Shown in pieces: positions 8,112-17,415 of a stretch of DNA of 64,000 bases. The notes below the pieces were generated by a model. It had not been told where the DNA came from, ran no database searches, and saw only the letters and a list, made by a program, of their open reading frames with translations. Both the position numbers and the translations under genes were made by a program. The stretch's first letter is position 1. Every line of letters begins with the position of its first letter. Origin of the DNA: an uncultured Afifella sp. (GTDB lineage Bacteria > Pseudomonadota > Alphaproteobacteria > Rhizobiales > Afifellaceae); the NCBI GenBank assembly GCA_947259045.1, contig CAMYKZ010000028.1, positions 1 to 64,000 on the forward strand, given 5' to 3'.

Positions 8112-9755
8112 CTAGCCCGGTTCCGATAAACTCCTGAACCGCGCCACCAGCCCGATGGTCGACGAATCCAGCGCCTCCGCATCCGCGCCGTCGCGCACCA
8201 CCGGCAAAAGCCGGCTGGCCAGCGCCTTGCCCAGTTCGACGCCCCACTGGTCGAAACTGTTGATGTCCCAGATCACGCCCTGGACGAACACCCGGTGTTC
8301 GTAAAGCGCGATCAGCATGCCCAGCGTCGCCGGGTCGAGGCAGCGGTAGATCAGCGTGTTGGTCGGCCGGTTGCCGGGGAATGTCTTGTGCGGCGCAAGC
8401 GCATCGATATCGGCCGGCTCCAGTCCCGCTGCCGCCAGTTCCGCGCGCACTTCGTCTTCGGTCTTGCCGAAGGCCAGCGCCTCGGTCTGGGCGAAACAGT
8501 TGGCGGCAAGCTTGGCATGGTGGTCGGCCAGCTGTTCGCGCGGTTCGGCGGCAATCAGGAAATCGCACGGCACGATGTCGGTGCCCTGATGCAGCAGCTG
8601 GAAAAACGCATGCTGGCCGTTGGTGCCAGGTTCGCCCCAGACCACCGGGCCGGTCTGATAATCGACAGGCTCTCCGGCAAGCGTCACCCGCTTGCCGTTG
8701 CTTTCCATGTCGAGCTGCTGCAGATGCGCGGCAAAGCGGCTGAGGCGCTGGTCGTAGGGCATCACGCCATGGCTGGTCAGCCCGAGAACATTGCGGTTCC
8801 AGACCCCGATCGCGGCCATCAGAACCGGCATGTTTTCTGCCCAGGGCGCGGTGCGGAAATGTTCGTCCATCCGGTGCGCGCCGTCCAGGAAGGCAAGAAA
8901 ATTGTCGAAGCCGATGGAGATCGCCAGCGGCAGGCCGATTGCCGACCAGACCGAATAACGGCCACCGACCCAGTCCCAGAACCCGAAGGCGCGGGCAGTG
9001 TCGATGCCGAAGGCGCTGACGGCCTCCAGATTGGTGGAGAGCGCCGCAAAATGCGCGCCGACGGCATCTTCGCCCAGCGTATCGGCGACCCAGGCCCGGG
9101 CCGAACCGGCATTGGTCATGGTTTCCGATGTGGTGAAGGTCTTGGAGGCGATCAGGAACAGGGTTTTTGCCGGATCCAGTTCCGCCAGCGTGTCTGAGAG
9201 ATGCGCGCCGTCGACATTGGAGACAAAAAGCACTTTCGGGCCATCGCCGCGATAAGGCGTCAGCGCCGCAACTGCCATCGCCGGGCCGAGATCTGAGCCG
9301 CCGATGCCGATATTTACTACATGGCTGAAGCGGTCGCCCTTCACGCCGGTCAGCCGGCCGCGGCGCACATCCTCGGCAAACCGGCCCATGCCCTCCAGCA
9401 CGCCATTGACCGCCGGCATGACATCCTCGCCGTCGACGATCACCGGCCGGTTGGAGCGGTTGCGCAGCGCGGTGTGCAGAACCTCCCGGCCTTCGGTGGA
9501 ATTGATTGTCTGGCCGGAGAACATGGCCTCGCGCCGCTCGTCGAGATCGGCCGCCGTGCACAGGGCAACCAGCCGGCTGATGGTTTCGCGGCTGATGCGG
9601 TTCTTGGAATAATCAAGCGTCAGATCGCCGAGGTCGAGATGGAAACTGTCAAACCGGGCCGGATCGGCGGCAAAATGTTCACGCAAGTGCATGCCGGCGA
9701 CGTCTTCGGCGTGGGCCCGCAATTCATTGAGGGCAACCCTGGCAGCCGGTTTCAT
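8112..9755 (-). CDS. pgi: glucose-6-phosphate isomerase
   Basis: A 547-residue cytosolic PGI that interconverts glucose-6-phosphate and fructose-6-phosphate. Family signatures are intact: [11 protein letters not shown], the phosphate-binding [26 protein letters not shown] with the catalytic Glu region before it, and [15 protein letters not shown] near residue 490. Length is normal. Its ATG overlaps the eda stop as ATGA, so it is the last main gene of zwf-pgl-edd-eda-pgi. In an Entner-Doudoroff organism it recycles fructose-6-phosphate back into glucose-6-phosphate. Confidence 0.96.
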   Translation of the reverse strand: MKPAARVALNELRAHAEDVAGMHLREHFAADPARFDSFHLDLGDLTLDYSKNRISRETISRLVALCTAADLDERREAMFSGQTINSTEGREVLHTALRNRSNRPVIVDGEDVMPAVNGVLEGMGRFAEDVRRGRLTGVKGDRFSHVVNIGIGGSDLGPAMAVAALTPYRGDGPKVLFVSNVDGAHLSDTLAELDPAKTLFLIASKTFTTSETMTNAGSARAWVADTLGEDAVGAHFAALSTNLEAVSAFGIDTARAFGFWDWVGGRYSVWSAIGLPLAISIGFDNFLAFLDGAHRMDEHFRTAPWAENMPVLMAAIGVWNRNVLGLTSHGVMPYDQRLSRFAAHLQQLDMESNGKRVTLAGEPVDYQTGPVVWGEPGTNGQHAFFQLLHQGTDIVPCDFLIAAEPREQLADHHAKLAANCFAQTEALAFGKTEDEVRAELAAAGLEPADIDALAPHKTFPGNRPTNTLIYRCLDPATLGMLIALYEHRVFVQGVIWDINSFDQWGVELGKALASRLLPVVRDGADAEALDSSTIGLVARFRSLSEPG

Positions 9756-10402
9756 GTCGCAGCTCCCTTTTTCAGCGCCGCTGCAGTGCGGGCGAGATCT
9801 TCAATCCGCGCCCAGTCGCCTGATTTGACCGCATCGGCGGGCGCGACCCAGGATCCGCCGACGCAGATCACGTTGGGCAGCGAAAGGTAGGAGCCGGCAT
9901 TGTCCGGCGAGACTCCGCCGGTCGGGCAGAAGCGGATGCCGGCAAGCGGCGAGGACAGAGATTTCAGATAGGGCACGCCGCCGGCCTGTTCGGCGGGAAA
10001 GAATTTCTGTAAGCCGTAGCCGCGTTCCAGCAGCGTCATGGCTTCGCCGGCGGTGGCGGCGCCGGGCAAAAGCGGCACGCTGCAATCGTCGGCGGCATCA
10101 AGCAACGCCGGGCTGCCGCCGGGCGAGACCATGAAGGCTGCGCCGATCGTTTCGGCCTGTTTCATCTGGCCGGCGTTCAGCACGGTGCCGAGCCCGGTGA
10201 TTGCCCCTTCGACCTGATCGATGATCGCTTTGGTCGCCTCCAGTGCAGCTTCCGTGCGCAGCGTGATCTCCAGCACCTTCAAACCGCCGGCGACGAGCGC
10301 CCGGGCGAGCGGCACCGCAGTGGCGACGTCGTCGATGATCAGAACCGGTATGACGGCTACGCTCTGCAGCACCGGTTCGAGTGCAATGTTTGATCTGGTC
10401 AT
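9752..10402 (-). CDS. eda: 2-dehydro-3-deoxy-6-phosphogluconate (KDPG) aldolase
   Basis: A 216-residue class I aldolase that cleaves KDPG to pyruvate and glyceraldehyde-3-phosphate, the last step of the Entner-Doudoroff pathway. Seen in the sequence: LEITLRT (Glu45, Arg49) and the Schiff-base Lys133 in LQKFFPAE, with the phosphate-binding CPTGGVS loop. The frame is open further upstream, but the ATG at 10402, 16 bp after the edd stop, gives the normal N-terminus. Its stop overlaps the pgi start. Confidence 0.95.
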   Translation of the reverse strand: MTRSNIALEPVLQSVAVIPVLIIDDVATAVPLARALVAGGLKVLEITLRTEAALEATKAIIDQVEGAITGLGTVLNAGQMKQAETIGAAFMVSPGGSPALLDAADDCSVPLLPGAATAGEAMTLLERGYGLQKFFPAEQAGGVPYLKSLSSPLAGIRFCPTGGVSPDNAGSYLSLPNVICVGGSWVAPADAVKSGDWARIEDLARTAAALKKGAAT

Positions 10403-10418
10403 CTGTCTGGCCCTGCGT

Positions 10419-12245
10419 TCAAAGATCTGCGGAAAACACGCTGGCGCCGGTCTCTGCCGTGCCGGCGAACTGGCGGAAGGCGTGAAACATTTCCCGCCCC
10501 ATGCCGAACTGATTGCCGGAGAGATCAGCTTCGACCGGCGTCCGGGCCGCCCATTCATCCGCATCGACCCGACATTCCAGCAATCCGCCGGCCGCATCGA
10601 GGCGGATCATGTCGCCGTCGCGGATCAGCGCGATCGGCCCGCCGCTTGCAGCCTCCGGCGTGACATGGATAGCGGCCGGCACCTTGCCGGATGCCCCCGA
10701 CATGCGCCCGTCGGTCAGCAATGCGACCTTGAATCCGCGGTCCTGCAACACGCCGAGCAGCGGCGTCAATTTGTGCAGTTCAGGCATGCCGTTGGCCTTC
10801 GGCCCCTGGAAGCGGACGACCGCGACCAGATCGCGCTCCATCTCGCCGGCCTTGAAGGCGGCCATGAAATCGTCCTGGGAATGGAAGATCATCGCCGGCG
10901 CCTCGACACACTGCCGCTCAGGCTTGACGGCGGATATCTTGATGACGGCACGGCCGAGATTGCCGTCCAGAACTTTCAGGCCGCCGTTGGCCTGGAACGG
11001 ATCGGCGGCGGTGCGCAGCACGCTGCGGTCCTGGCTTTCCGTTGCAGCATCGTTCCAGATCACCTGGCCGTCCGCATCCAGTCCGGCTTCCTTGCGATAG
11101 CCGTCCATGCCGGTGCCCCAGACGGTTCTGACGTCCTCGTGCAGCAATCCGGCATCGAGCAAGGCGCCGATCAAGGTTCCCATGCCACCGGCGGCCTGGA
11201 AATGGTTCACATCGGCAACACCGTTGGGATAAATCCGCGTCAGCAGCGGGATCAGGTCGGACAGATCGGCGAAATCGTCCCAGCTGATCTGGATACCGGC
11301 GGCCCGCGCCATGGCAATCAGATGGATCGTGTGGTTGGTCGAGCCGCCGGTTGCATGCAGGCCGATCATGCCGTTGACCACGGCCTTCTCGTCGATCACT
11401 TCGCCGGCCGGCGTATATTCGTTGCCGAGCGCCGTAATGGCGAGCGCCCGTTTTGTCGCCTCTCTGGTCAGGCCGTCGCGCAGCGGCGTGTTCGGGTTGA
11501 CGAACGACGCGCCGGGCAGATGCAGCCCCATGATCTCCATCAGCATCTGGTTGGAATTCGCCGTGCCGTAGAATGTGCAGGTGCCCGGCCCGTGATAGCT
11601 CTTCGATTCCGCCTCCAGCAGCGCGTCGCGGCCGACCTTGCCTTCGGCAAAGAGCTGGCGGATACGGGCTTTCTCGTCGTTCGGCAGGCCCGACGGCATC
11701 GGCCCGGCCGGCACGAAGATCGCCGGCAGATGACCGAATGTCAGCGCGGCGATCAGCAGGCCGGGGACGATCTTGTCGCAGACACCAAGATAGACCGCGG
11801 CGTCGAACATATTGTGCGACAGGCCGACGCCGGCCGCCATGGCGATGACATCGCGCGAAAACAGCGACAGTTCCATGCCCGGCTGGCCCTGGGTCACGCC
11901 GTCGCACATGGCCGGAACGCCGCCGGCAACCTGGGCGACGCCGCCGGCCGCTTCTGCCGCCTGTTTGATCAGTTGCGGGAAACGTTCGAAAGGCTGATGG
12001 GCGGAAAGCATGTCATTGTAGGACGTGATGATGCCCAGATTGGGCACCACATCGCCGGCCAGCGCCTGTTTGTCGCCGATACTGCAGGCGGCAAAACCAT
12101 GCGCGAGGTTGCCGCAGGACAGGGTACCGCGGTGGGGACCTGCATCCCTGGCCGCCTTCAGCCGGTCCAGATAGGCCTGCCGGGTTTTGGCGGAGCGGGT
12201 TCGGATGCGATCGGTAACAGCTTCGATCTCAGACCGGGCTTTCAT
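10419..12245 (-). CDS. edd: 6-phosphogluconate dehydratase
   Basis: A 608-residue member of the IlvD/Edd family that dehydrates 6-phosphogluconate to KDPG using an iron-sulfur cluster. Family motifs are [11 protein letters not shown] (about 75-85), [14 protein letters not shown] (about 114-127), the [12 protein letters not shown] block and the [18 protein letters not shown] block near residue 515, which contains the conserved [10 protein letters not shown] signature. Length is typical. It lies 42 bp after pgl and 16 bp before eda in the same operon. Confidence 0.96.
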   Translation of the reverse strand: MKARSEIEAVTDRIRTRSAKTRQAYLDRLKAARDAGPHRGTLSCGNLAHGFAACSIGDKQALAGDVVPNLGIITSYNDMLSAHQPFERFPQLIKQAAEAAGGVAQVAGGVPAMCDGVTQGQPGMELSLFSRDVIAMAAGVGLSHNMFDAAVYLGVCDKIVPGLLIAALTFGHLPAIFVPAGPMPSGLPNDEKARIRQLFAEGKVGRDALLEAESKSYHGPGTCTFYGTANSNQMLMEIMGLHLPGASFVNPNTPLRDGLTREATKRALAITALGNEYTPAGEVIDEKAVVNGMIGLHATGGSTNHTIHLIAMARAAGIQISWDDFADLSDLIPLLTRIYPNGVADVNHFQAAGGMGTLIGALLDAGLLHEDVRTVWGTGMDGYRKEAGLDADGQVIWNDAATESQDRSVLRTAADPFQANGGLKVLDGNLGRAVIKISAVKPERQCVEAPAMIFHSQDDFMAAFKAGEMERDLVAVVRFQGPKANGMPELHKLTPLLGVLQDRGFKVALLTDGRMSGASGKVPAAIHVTPEAASGGPIALIRDGDMIRLDAAGGLLECRVDADEWAARTPVEADLSGNQFGMGREMFHAFRQFAGTAETGASVFSADL

Positions 12246-12287
12246 TCATGTCTCCTTCGGGCCGTGCGGGCGGCCCTTTCCAAGGCA

Positions 12288-12980
12288 TCAGGGTGCAAAA
12301 TAGATGGCAAGATCGCTTCGGTCCTGATGCAGTATTGCGCGCACCGGCATGTCATCGACGCTGCCGGGCGTCATCGCCTGTTCCAGGACAGCCGATTTTT
12401 CCGCGCCTTCAATATGCAGATAAAGCGCACGCGCCTGCAAGAGCATCTTGCGGGTCAAAGTGATACGCGGTTCGCCGGCGCCGGGCGCTCGCATGGCAAC
12501 CACCGGGCTGCCATCCTCGGCAAGCGCTGCCGCCAGATTATCACCGGCCGGGAAAAACGACGCCGTGTGGCCGTCATTGCCCATGCCGAGTATGACGGCG
12601 TCAAACGGCAGCGGCATCGCCGCGAGGGCAGATGCGGCCGACCCAAGACCCGCGTCGGGGGTTTCATCGCCTGTATAAAGCGGCACGAAATCGGCGGCCG
12701 CAGCCTGGTTCTGCAGGAGACGGGTTTTGACAAGCGCCGCATTGGAACGGCTGTCTGTTTCCGGCACCCAGCGTTCGTCGACAAGCGTGACACTGACCTT
12801 GTCCCATTGAACCGGCTGGTCAGACAGCACGCCGAAAAACCGTTTCGGGGTCGAGCCGCCGGAAACGGCCAGTGATGCCTTGCCGCGCAGGCGGATGGCT
12901 CTGACGAGATCGGCCGCAACGGCCTCAGCCAGCGCGGCTGCAAGATCCTCGGAACCGGTAAAATCGTGACGCTCGATCAA
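12288..12980 (-). CDS. pgl: 6-phosphogluconolactonase (DevB/SOL type)
   Basis: A 230-residue lactonase that hydrolyses 6-phosphogluconolactone. The SOL/DevB family is recognised from AVSGGSTPKRFF (about 40-51), VTLVDERWVPETDSRSN (about 65-81) and the ILGMGNDGHTASFFPAG block near residue 145. The ATG overlaps the zwf stop by 4 nt (ATGA), so translation is probably coupled to zwf and the product of the first enzyme is removed in stoichiometric amounts. Confidence 0.95.
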   Translation of the reverse strand: MIERHDFTGSEDLAAALAEAVAADLVRAIRLRGKASLAVSGGSTPKRFFGVLSDQPVQWDKVSVTLVDERWVPETDSRSNAALVKTRLLQNQAAAADFVPLYTGDETPDAGLGSAASALAAMPLPFDAVILGMGNDGHTASFFPAGDNLAAALAEDGSPVVAMRAPGAGEPRITLTRKMLLQARALYLHIEGAEKSAVLEQAMTPGSVDDMPVRAILHQDRSDLAIYFAP

Positions 12981-14455
12981 ACCGTATCCTCATGCCAGGT
13001 GCGGCCATCGCGCTCAATCAGCGCAATCGAAGCCGACGGGCCCCAGGTTCCGGCGGTATAGGCGCTCGGCGCTTTCGCCGCCCGTTTCCACGCATCAAGG
13101 ATCGGGTCCGTCCATATCCACGCAGCCTCAACCTCATCGCGGCGCATGAACAGGGTCTGGTTGCCGCGGATGACATCCAGCAAAAGCCGTTCGTAGGCAT
13201 CCGGGTTGCGCGCGTCGAACGTCTCGGAAAAGCTCATGTCGAGCGGTACATATTTCAACTGCATGCCGCCCGGCCCCGGATCCTTGATCATGATCCATTG
13301 CTTGACGCCTTCATCGGGCTGCAGGCGCATCACAAGCCGGTTGGCATGCACCGTGCCCGACCCTTTCGGAAAGATCGAATGGGGGATCGGCTTGAAGGTG
13401 ATGACAATCTCGGAAATCCGGTCGGCCAGCCGCTTGCCTGTTCGCAGATAAAACGGCACGCCGGCCCAGCGCCAGTTGGCGATTTCGGCCTTCAGAGCGA
13501 CAAAGGTTTCCGTGTTGCTCGTCTCATTGCCAAGTTCGTCAATATAGGACTTGACCGCGTCACCGCCGGAGGCGCCGGCCTTGTACTGGCCGCGGACCGT
13601 GACCTGATCGACATTGTCCTCCGTGATCGGCTTCAGCGCCTTCAAAACCTTGAGTTTTTCATCGCGAACAGAATCGGCGTCCAGCGAATCCGGCGGCTCC
13701 ATGGCGACAAGGCACAAAAGCTGCAGAATGTGGTTCTGCACCATGTCCCGCATCGCCCCGGCCGTGTCGTAATAACCGCCGCGGGTGCCGACACCCAGCG
13801 ATTCGGCAACGGTTATCTGCACATGGTCGATATGAGCGGAATTCCACAACGGTTCAAAGAGAACATTGCCGAAGCGCAGCGCCATCAGGTTCTGCACCGT
13901 TTCCTTGCCGAGATAATGGTCGATGCGGAAGATCTGCCGTTCAGAAAACACCTCGCCGATCGCGTCATTGAGCGCGCAAGCCGATTCCAGGTCCTTGCCG
14001 ATCGGTTTTTCAACCACCAGCCGGGTCTGCGGCGTAACGAGGCCATGGGCGCCGATGCGGCCGCAGATTTCGCCGAACAGATCCGGACCGACGGCGAGGT
14101 AAAACGCGCGCACCTTGTCGGCGCCCGATTGCAGCACATTTGCCAGGTCAGACCAGCCCTTGTCGCTGACGGCGTCGACCTCGACATAGGAAACAATTTC
14201 CAGGAACGGATCGATCTGGGCGTCGTCGCGGTGGGCCTCCGGCAGATAGCGGTCCAGCGCCTCGCGCGCCGCGGCGCTGAATTCGTCGTCGCTCATGGCG
14301 CGTCGCGATACGGCGATTATTCTGCAGCCGGCGGGGATCTGGCCGTCGCAGAAACGATGGAACAGGGCCGGCAGCAATTTCCGGCGTGCAAGATCGCCGG
14401 TGCCTCCGAATACGACATAATCGAACGGCTCTACGGGGATGACGCGGTAGGTCAT
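12977..14455 (-). CDS. zwf: glucose-6-phosphate 1-dehydrogenase
   Basis: A 492-residue G6PD, the NAD(P)-dependent entry enzyme of the Entner-Doudoroff pathway. The Rossmann loop FGGTGDLARRKLLPAL starts at residue 16, EKPIG is at 149-153 and the active-site RIDHYLGKE at 177-185. Length is normal. It is the first gene of the five-gene operon, so its promoter should lie in 14456-14583, where I see no clear operator. Confidence 0.96.
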   Translation of the reverse strand: MTYRVIPVEPFDYVVFGGTGDLARRKLLPALFHRFCDGQIPAGCRIIAVSRRAMSDDEFSAAAREALDRYLPEAHRDDAQIDPFLEIVSYVEVDAVSDKGWSDLANVLQSGADKVRAFYLAVGPDLFGEICGRIGAHGLVTPQTRLVVEKPIGKDLESACALNDAIGEVFSERQIFRIDHYLGKETVQNLMALRFGNVLFEPLWNSAHIDHVQITVAESLGVGTRGGYYDTAGAMRDMVQNHILQLLCLVAMEPPDSLDADSVRDEKLKVLKALKPITEDNVDQVTVRGQYKAGASGGDAVKSYIDELGNETSNTETFVALKAEIANWRWAGVPFYLRTGKRLADRISEIVITFKPIPHSIFPKGSGTVHANRLVMRLQPDEGVKQWIMIKDPGPGGMQLKYVPLDMSFSETFDARNPDAYERLLLDVIRGNQTLFMRRDEVEAAWIWTDPILDAWKRAAKAPSAYTAGTWGPSASIALIERDGRTWHEDTV

Positions 14456-14583
14456 TCATATCTCCGGCAGCAGGTGCGGCGAATGCCGGTCGTGTATCCG
14501 CATATTTGCCCGCATCCGTCAAGTGATGCCGGATGCATGGCTGCGTCGCAGCTCCGGCATGAGCCGGTTCGGGAACGCGACAG

Positions 14584-15618
14584 TCAGTTGAAGGCCAGTT
14601 GAACCTTCATGGCGCGGCTGCGGTCATTGGCGGTCTCAAAGGCCTGAACCGCATCGGCAAACGGCAGCACATCGGAGATCAGCGGGCTCAGATCGACCCG
14701 CCGGCTTGATATCAGTTGCGCGGCAAAGGCAAATTCCTCATGGAAGCGGAACGAACCGACAATGCGGACTTCCTTGGCGACGATCAGATTGAGCGGGAGT
14801 TCGGTGTCGCCGCTCAGGCCAAGCTGAACGAAGGTGCCGCCCGGCCGGATCGCATTCAGGGCGCCGGCAATCGCATGCACATTGCCTGAGGCCTCAAGAA
14901 CCACGTCGAACGTGCCTTTGTCAGCGGCGAATGCCGCCATCTCCTCTGGGTGTCTGGCCACATTAATGGCCTGGTCGGCACCGAGAATATCGGCATATTT
15001 CAGCGGCGCGTCGACAATATCGGTGACCGTGATGTGCCCGGCGCCATGCAACCGGCTTGCAACAATGCACAATGCGCCGATCGGACCGCAACCGGTGATC
15101 AGAACACGCTTACCGGACAGCGAGCCGGCCTGGCGCACCCCATGCAGGGTGACGGCAAACGGTTCCGCCATCGCCGCTTCCCGGATCGAGACATCGGAGG
15201 ATACCGGGACGCATTGGGCTTCGTCGGCGACAAGCCTTTCGCGAAACGCTCCCTGGATATGCGGCATCGGCATGGCGCTGCCGTAAAAGCGCATGTTGAG
15301 ACAATGATTGAACATGGCCCGGAGGCAATATTTGCAATGACCGCAGGGGCGGCTCGGGTTGACGGCAACCTGGTCGCCGATCCTGAGGCCGCTGACGTTG
15401 GCGCCGAGTTCGCGTACCGTGCCGGCAACTTCGTGGCCGAGGATCATCGGCTCGCGCAGCCGGATGGCGCCAATGCAACCATGATTGTAATAATGCAGAT
15501 CGGAACCGCATATTCCGCCGGAGCCAAGCTCGACCAGCACCTGCCCTTCGCCCGGCGCGTCCTCCGGCACGTCATCAATGCGAAGATCGCCGGCGGCGTG
15601 GATAACAATGGCTCTCAT
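14584..15618 (-). CDS. idnD: zinc-dependent L-idonate 5-dehydrogenase
   Basis: A 344-residue medium-chain alcohol dehydrogenase. The catalytic zinc site is visible as GICGSDLHYY and GHEVAG, the structural zinc loop as CGHCKYCLRAMFNHC, and the NAD(P) fold as ITGCGPIGALCI. The closest family by motif is IdnD, which oxidises L-idonate to 5-ketogluconate. Next to a divergent gluconate 5-dehydrogenase this is the expected pair: IdnD makes 5-ketogluconate and IdnO reduces it to gluconate, which enters the Entner-Doudoroff pathway next door. A sorbitol or other polyol specificity cannot be excluded. No gluconate kinase is in the window. Confidence 0.82.
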   Translation of the reverse strand: MRAIVIHAAGDLRIDDVPEDAPGEGQVLVELGSGGICGSDLHYYNHGCIGAIRLREPMILGHEVAGTVRELGANVSGLRIGDQVAVNPSRPCGHCKYCLRAMFNHCLNMRFYGSAMPMPHIQGAFRERLVADEAQCVPVSSDVSIREAAMAEPFAVTLHGVRQAGSLSGKRVLITGCGPIGALCIVASRLHGAGHITVTDIVDAPLKYADILGADQAINVARHPEEMAAFAADKGTFDVVLEASGNVHAIAGALNAIRPGGTFVQLGLSGDTELPLNLIVAKEVRIVGSFRFHEEFAFAAQLISSRRVDLSPLISDVLPFADAVQAFETANDRSRAMKVQLAFN

Positions 15619-15747
15619 CGGGTTCGTCCTTTTGATGTCTGAACGGCGTGCGCAAGCGTTGCGCTGTCGATGCTATACCCCTATCACAGCAAAAACCCGC
15701 GATAAAACGTCAAACCTCGCAACGGCTTGTCCAGGAATGGAAATGAA

Positions 15748-16515
15748 ATGTCCCTGACTCTCTTCAACCTTGAAGGCCGCCGGGCCCTGATCACAGGATC
15801 AAGCCAGGGCATCGGCTATGCGCTTGCCCGCGGACTGGCGGCGGTCGGTGCGGAAATTGTTCTCAACGGGCGCAATGCAGAGCGCCTTGGCGCGGCCGCC
15901 GAAAGGCTCGGCAGTGAAGGCGCGGCGGTTCACCAGGCGTCGTTCGATGTCACCGATCCCGATGCGGTGTCCGCCGGCGTCGACCGGGTGGAGACTGATA
16001 TCGGGGCGATTGACATCCTGATCAACAATGCCGGAATGCAGTTCCGCACCCCGTTGCACGAATATCCGTATGACAAATGGCGGGAACTGATGCGCACGAA
16101 TATCGACAGCGCATTTCTGGTCGGTCAGGCGGTTGCGCGGCACATGATTGAGCGCAAATGCGGCAAGATCATCAATATCTGCTCGGTTCAGAGCGAACTT
16201 GGCAGGCCCGGCATAGCGCCTTATGCAGCCACAAAGGGCGCGCTGAAGATGCTGACCAAGGGCATGTCGATTGATTGGGCCGGATATGGCATTCAGGTCA
16301 ATGCGATCGGGCCGGGTTATTTCAAGACCGAACTGAACAAGGCACTGGTCGAGAACGCAGAATTTTCCGCCTGGCTTGAAGGGCGCACGCCGGCCGGCCG
16401 ATGGGGTGATGTGGAAGAGCTGGCAGGGGCGGCCATCTTCCTGTCGTCGGATGCTTCGAGCTTCGTCAACGGCCATATATTGTATGTTGACGGCGGCATC
16501 ACAGCATCGCTCTAG
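15748..16515 (+). CDS. idnO: SDR-family gluconate 5-dehydrogenase (5-ketogluconate reductase)
   Basis: A 255-residue classical short-chain dehydrogenase: coenzyme motif TGSSQGIG (about 16-23), NNAG, catalytic Ser in NICSVQSELGRPG, and YAATKGALK with Tyr/Lys. The MQFRTPLHEY and AIGPGYFKTELN segments resemble IdnO/Ga5DH. It is divergent from idnD with about 130 bp between them, so both are probably controlled together. I prefer the ATG at 15748 (MSLTLFNL...) over an in-frame TTG 21 bp earlier because it gives the usual N-terminus. Confidence 0.82.
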   Translation: MSLTLFNLEGRRALITGSSQGIGYALARGLAAVGAEIVLNGRNAERLGAAAERLGSEGAAVHQASFDVTDPDAVSAGVDRVETDIGAIDILINNAGMQFRTPLHEYPYDKWRELMRTNIDSAFLVGQAVARHMIERKCGKIINICSVQSELGRPGIAPYAATKGALKMLTKGMSIDWAGYGIQVNAIGPGYFKTELNKALVENAEFSAWLEGRTPAGRWGDVEELAGAAIFLSSDASSFVNGHILYVDGGITASL

Positions 16516-16611
16516 GCCCGGAATTAAAGCAAGAAAACCGCTTACGGTTCATTTTCTATTATCAGGTTTGGTTTAGCATTCCCTCAGATACTCTGCTGGG
16601 GGAGTGAGACC

Positions 16612-17406
16612 ATGATGAAATTTCGATTAATCAGCGCACTCGCGCTGACGCTGGCGATAACTTCGCCGGCCATATCAGGCGATCTGCGCATCGTCGGAAC
16701 CGGCGACGGAATGGAACAATTGCGGGCGCTTGGATCCGCCTATACGGCGGACAATCCGGACACCTTGGTGATTGTGCCGCCAAGCATCGGCTCCGGCGGC
16801 GGCATTGCTGCGGTCGGCGCAAACAAGGAACTGCTGGGGCGGATCGCAAGACCGCTGACTGAGAAGGAAAAAGAGCTCGGTCTGAATGAAGTGCCGATTT
16901 TCAAACTGCCGACGGCGATCTACGTCCACAAGTCGGCGGGTATTTCCGGTCTCACATACGATCAGCTTGCCGACATTTTCGCCGGAAAAATCGTCAATTG
17001 GAAAGTTGTCGGCGGCGCCGATCTGCGGATCAAGATTGTCCGGCGTGAAGAGGAAGACAGTACGCTCCTGGTCCTGCGCGACACAATGCCGGGCTGGCGT
17101 GACCTTCAGATTACGTCGAAATCCAAAATGGCAATGACGACACAGGAATCGTTCGAATCGGTCCGTCAGGTCAACGGTGCTGTCGGGTTTGGGCCGTTCA
17201 GCAGATTTCTCGGCCCCGATGTTGTCATTCTCAAGCTCGATGGCAAATCGCCAACGGATCCGGACTATCCCAGTTCCAATACGATTTCATATATCTACAA
17301 AACCGACACTGTGACGAGGGAAGCCCTTTCCGTCGTGGAGTATGCCGGCAGCAACAAGGCAAAGGCGTTTCTCAACCGTATCGGCGGCGTGCCCGTCGCC
17401 GAATAG
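16612..17406 (+). CDS. PstS-like periplasmic substrate-binding protein
   Basis: A 264-residue secreted protein with a signal peptide (about 1-23, ending SPAISG) and the PBP-like fold of phosphate-binding PstS proteins: GTGDGMEQL, IVPPSIGSGGGIAAVG, GRIARPLTEKEK and VYVHKSAGISGLTYDQLADIFAGKIVNW, the last being the hallmark of the PstS/PBP_like_2 family. No pst transporter genes are nearby; instead a chemoreceptor-like gene starts 9 bp downstream. It is therefore likely to present a small anion to that receptor rather than feed a transporter. A GGGGGAG ribosome binding site precedes the ATG pair. Confidence 0.8.
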   Translation: MMKFRLISALALTLAITSPAISGDLRIVGTGDGMEQLRALGSAYTADNPDTLVIVPPSIGSGGGIAAVGANKELLGRIARPLTEKEKELGLNEVPIFKLPTAIYVHKSAGISGLTYDQLADIFAGKIVNWKVVGGADLRIKIVRREEEDSTLLVLRDTMPGWRDLQITSKSKMAMTTQESFESVRQVNGAVGFGPFSRFLGPDVVILKLDGKSPTDPDYPSSNTISYIYKTDTVTREALSVVEYAGSNKAKAFLNRIGGVPVAE

Positions 17407-17415
17407 GACATAACG

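Noticed and set aside
10221-12875. Long 884-codon plus-strand open frame over edd
   Set aside because: It is an antisense shadow of the edd-eda region caused by GC-biased codon use; no protein family resemblance, whereas edd is unambiguous.
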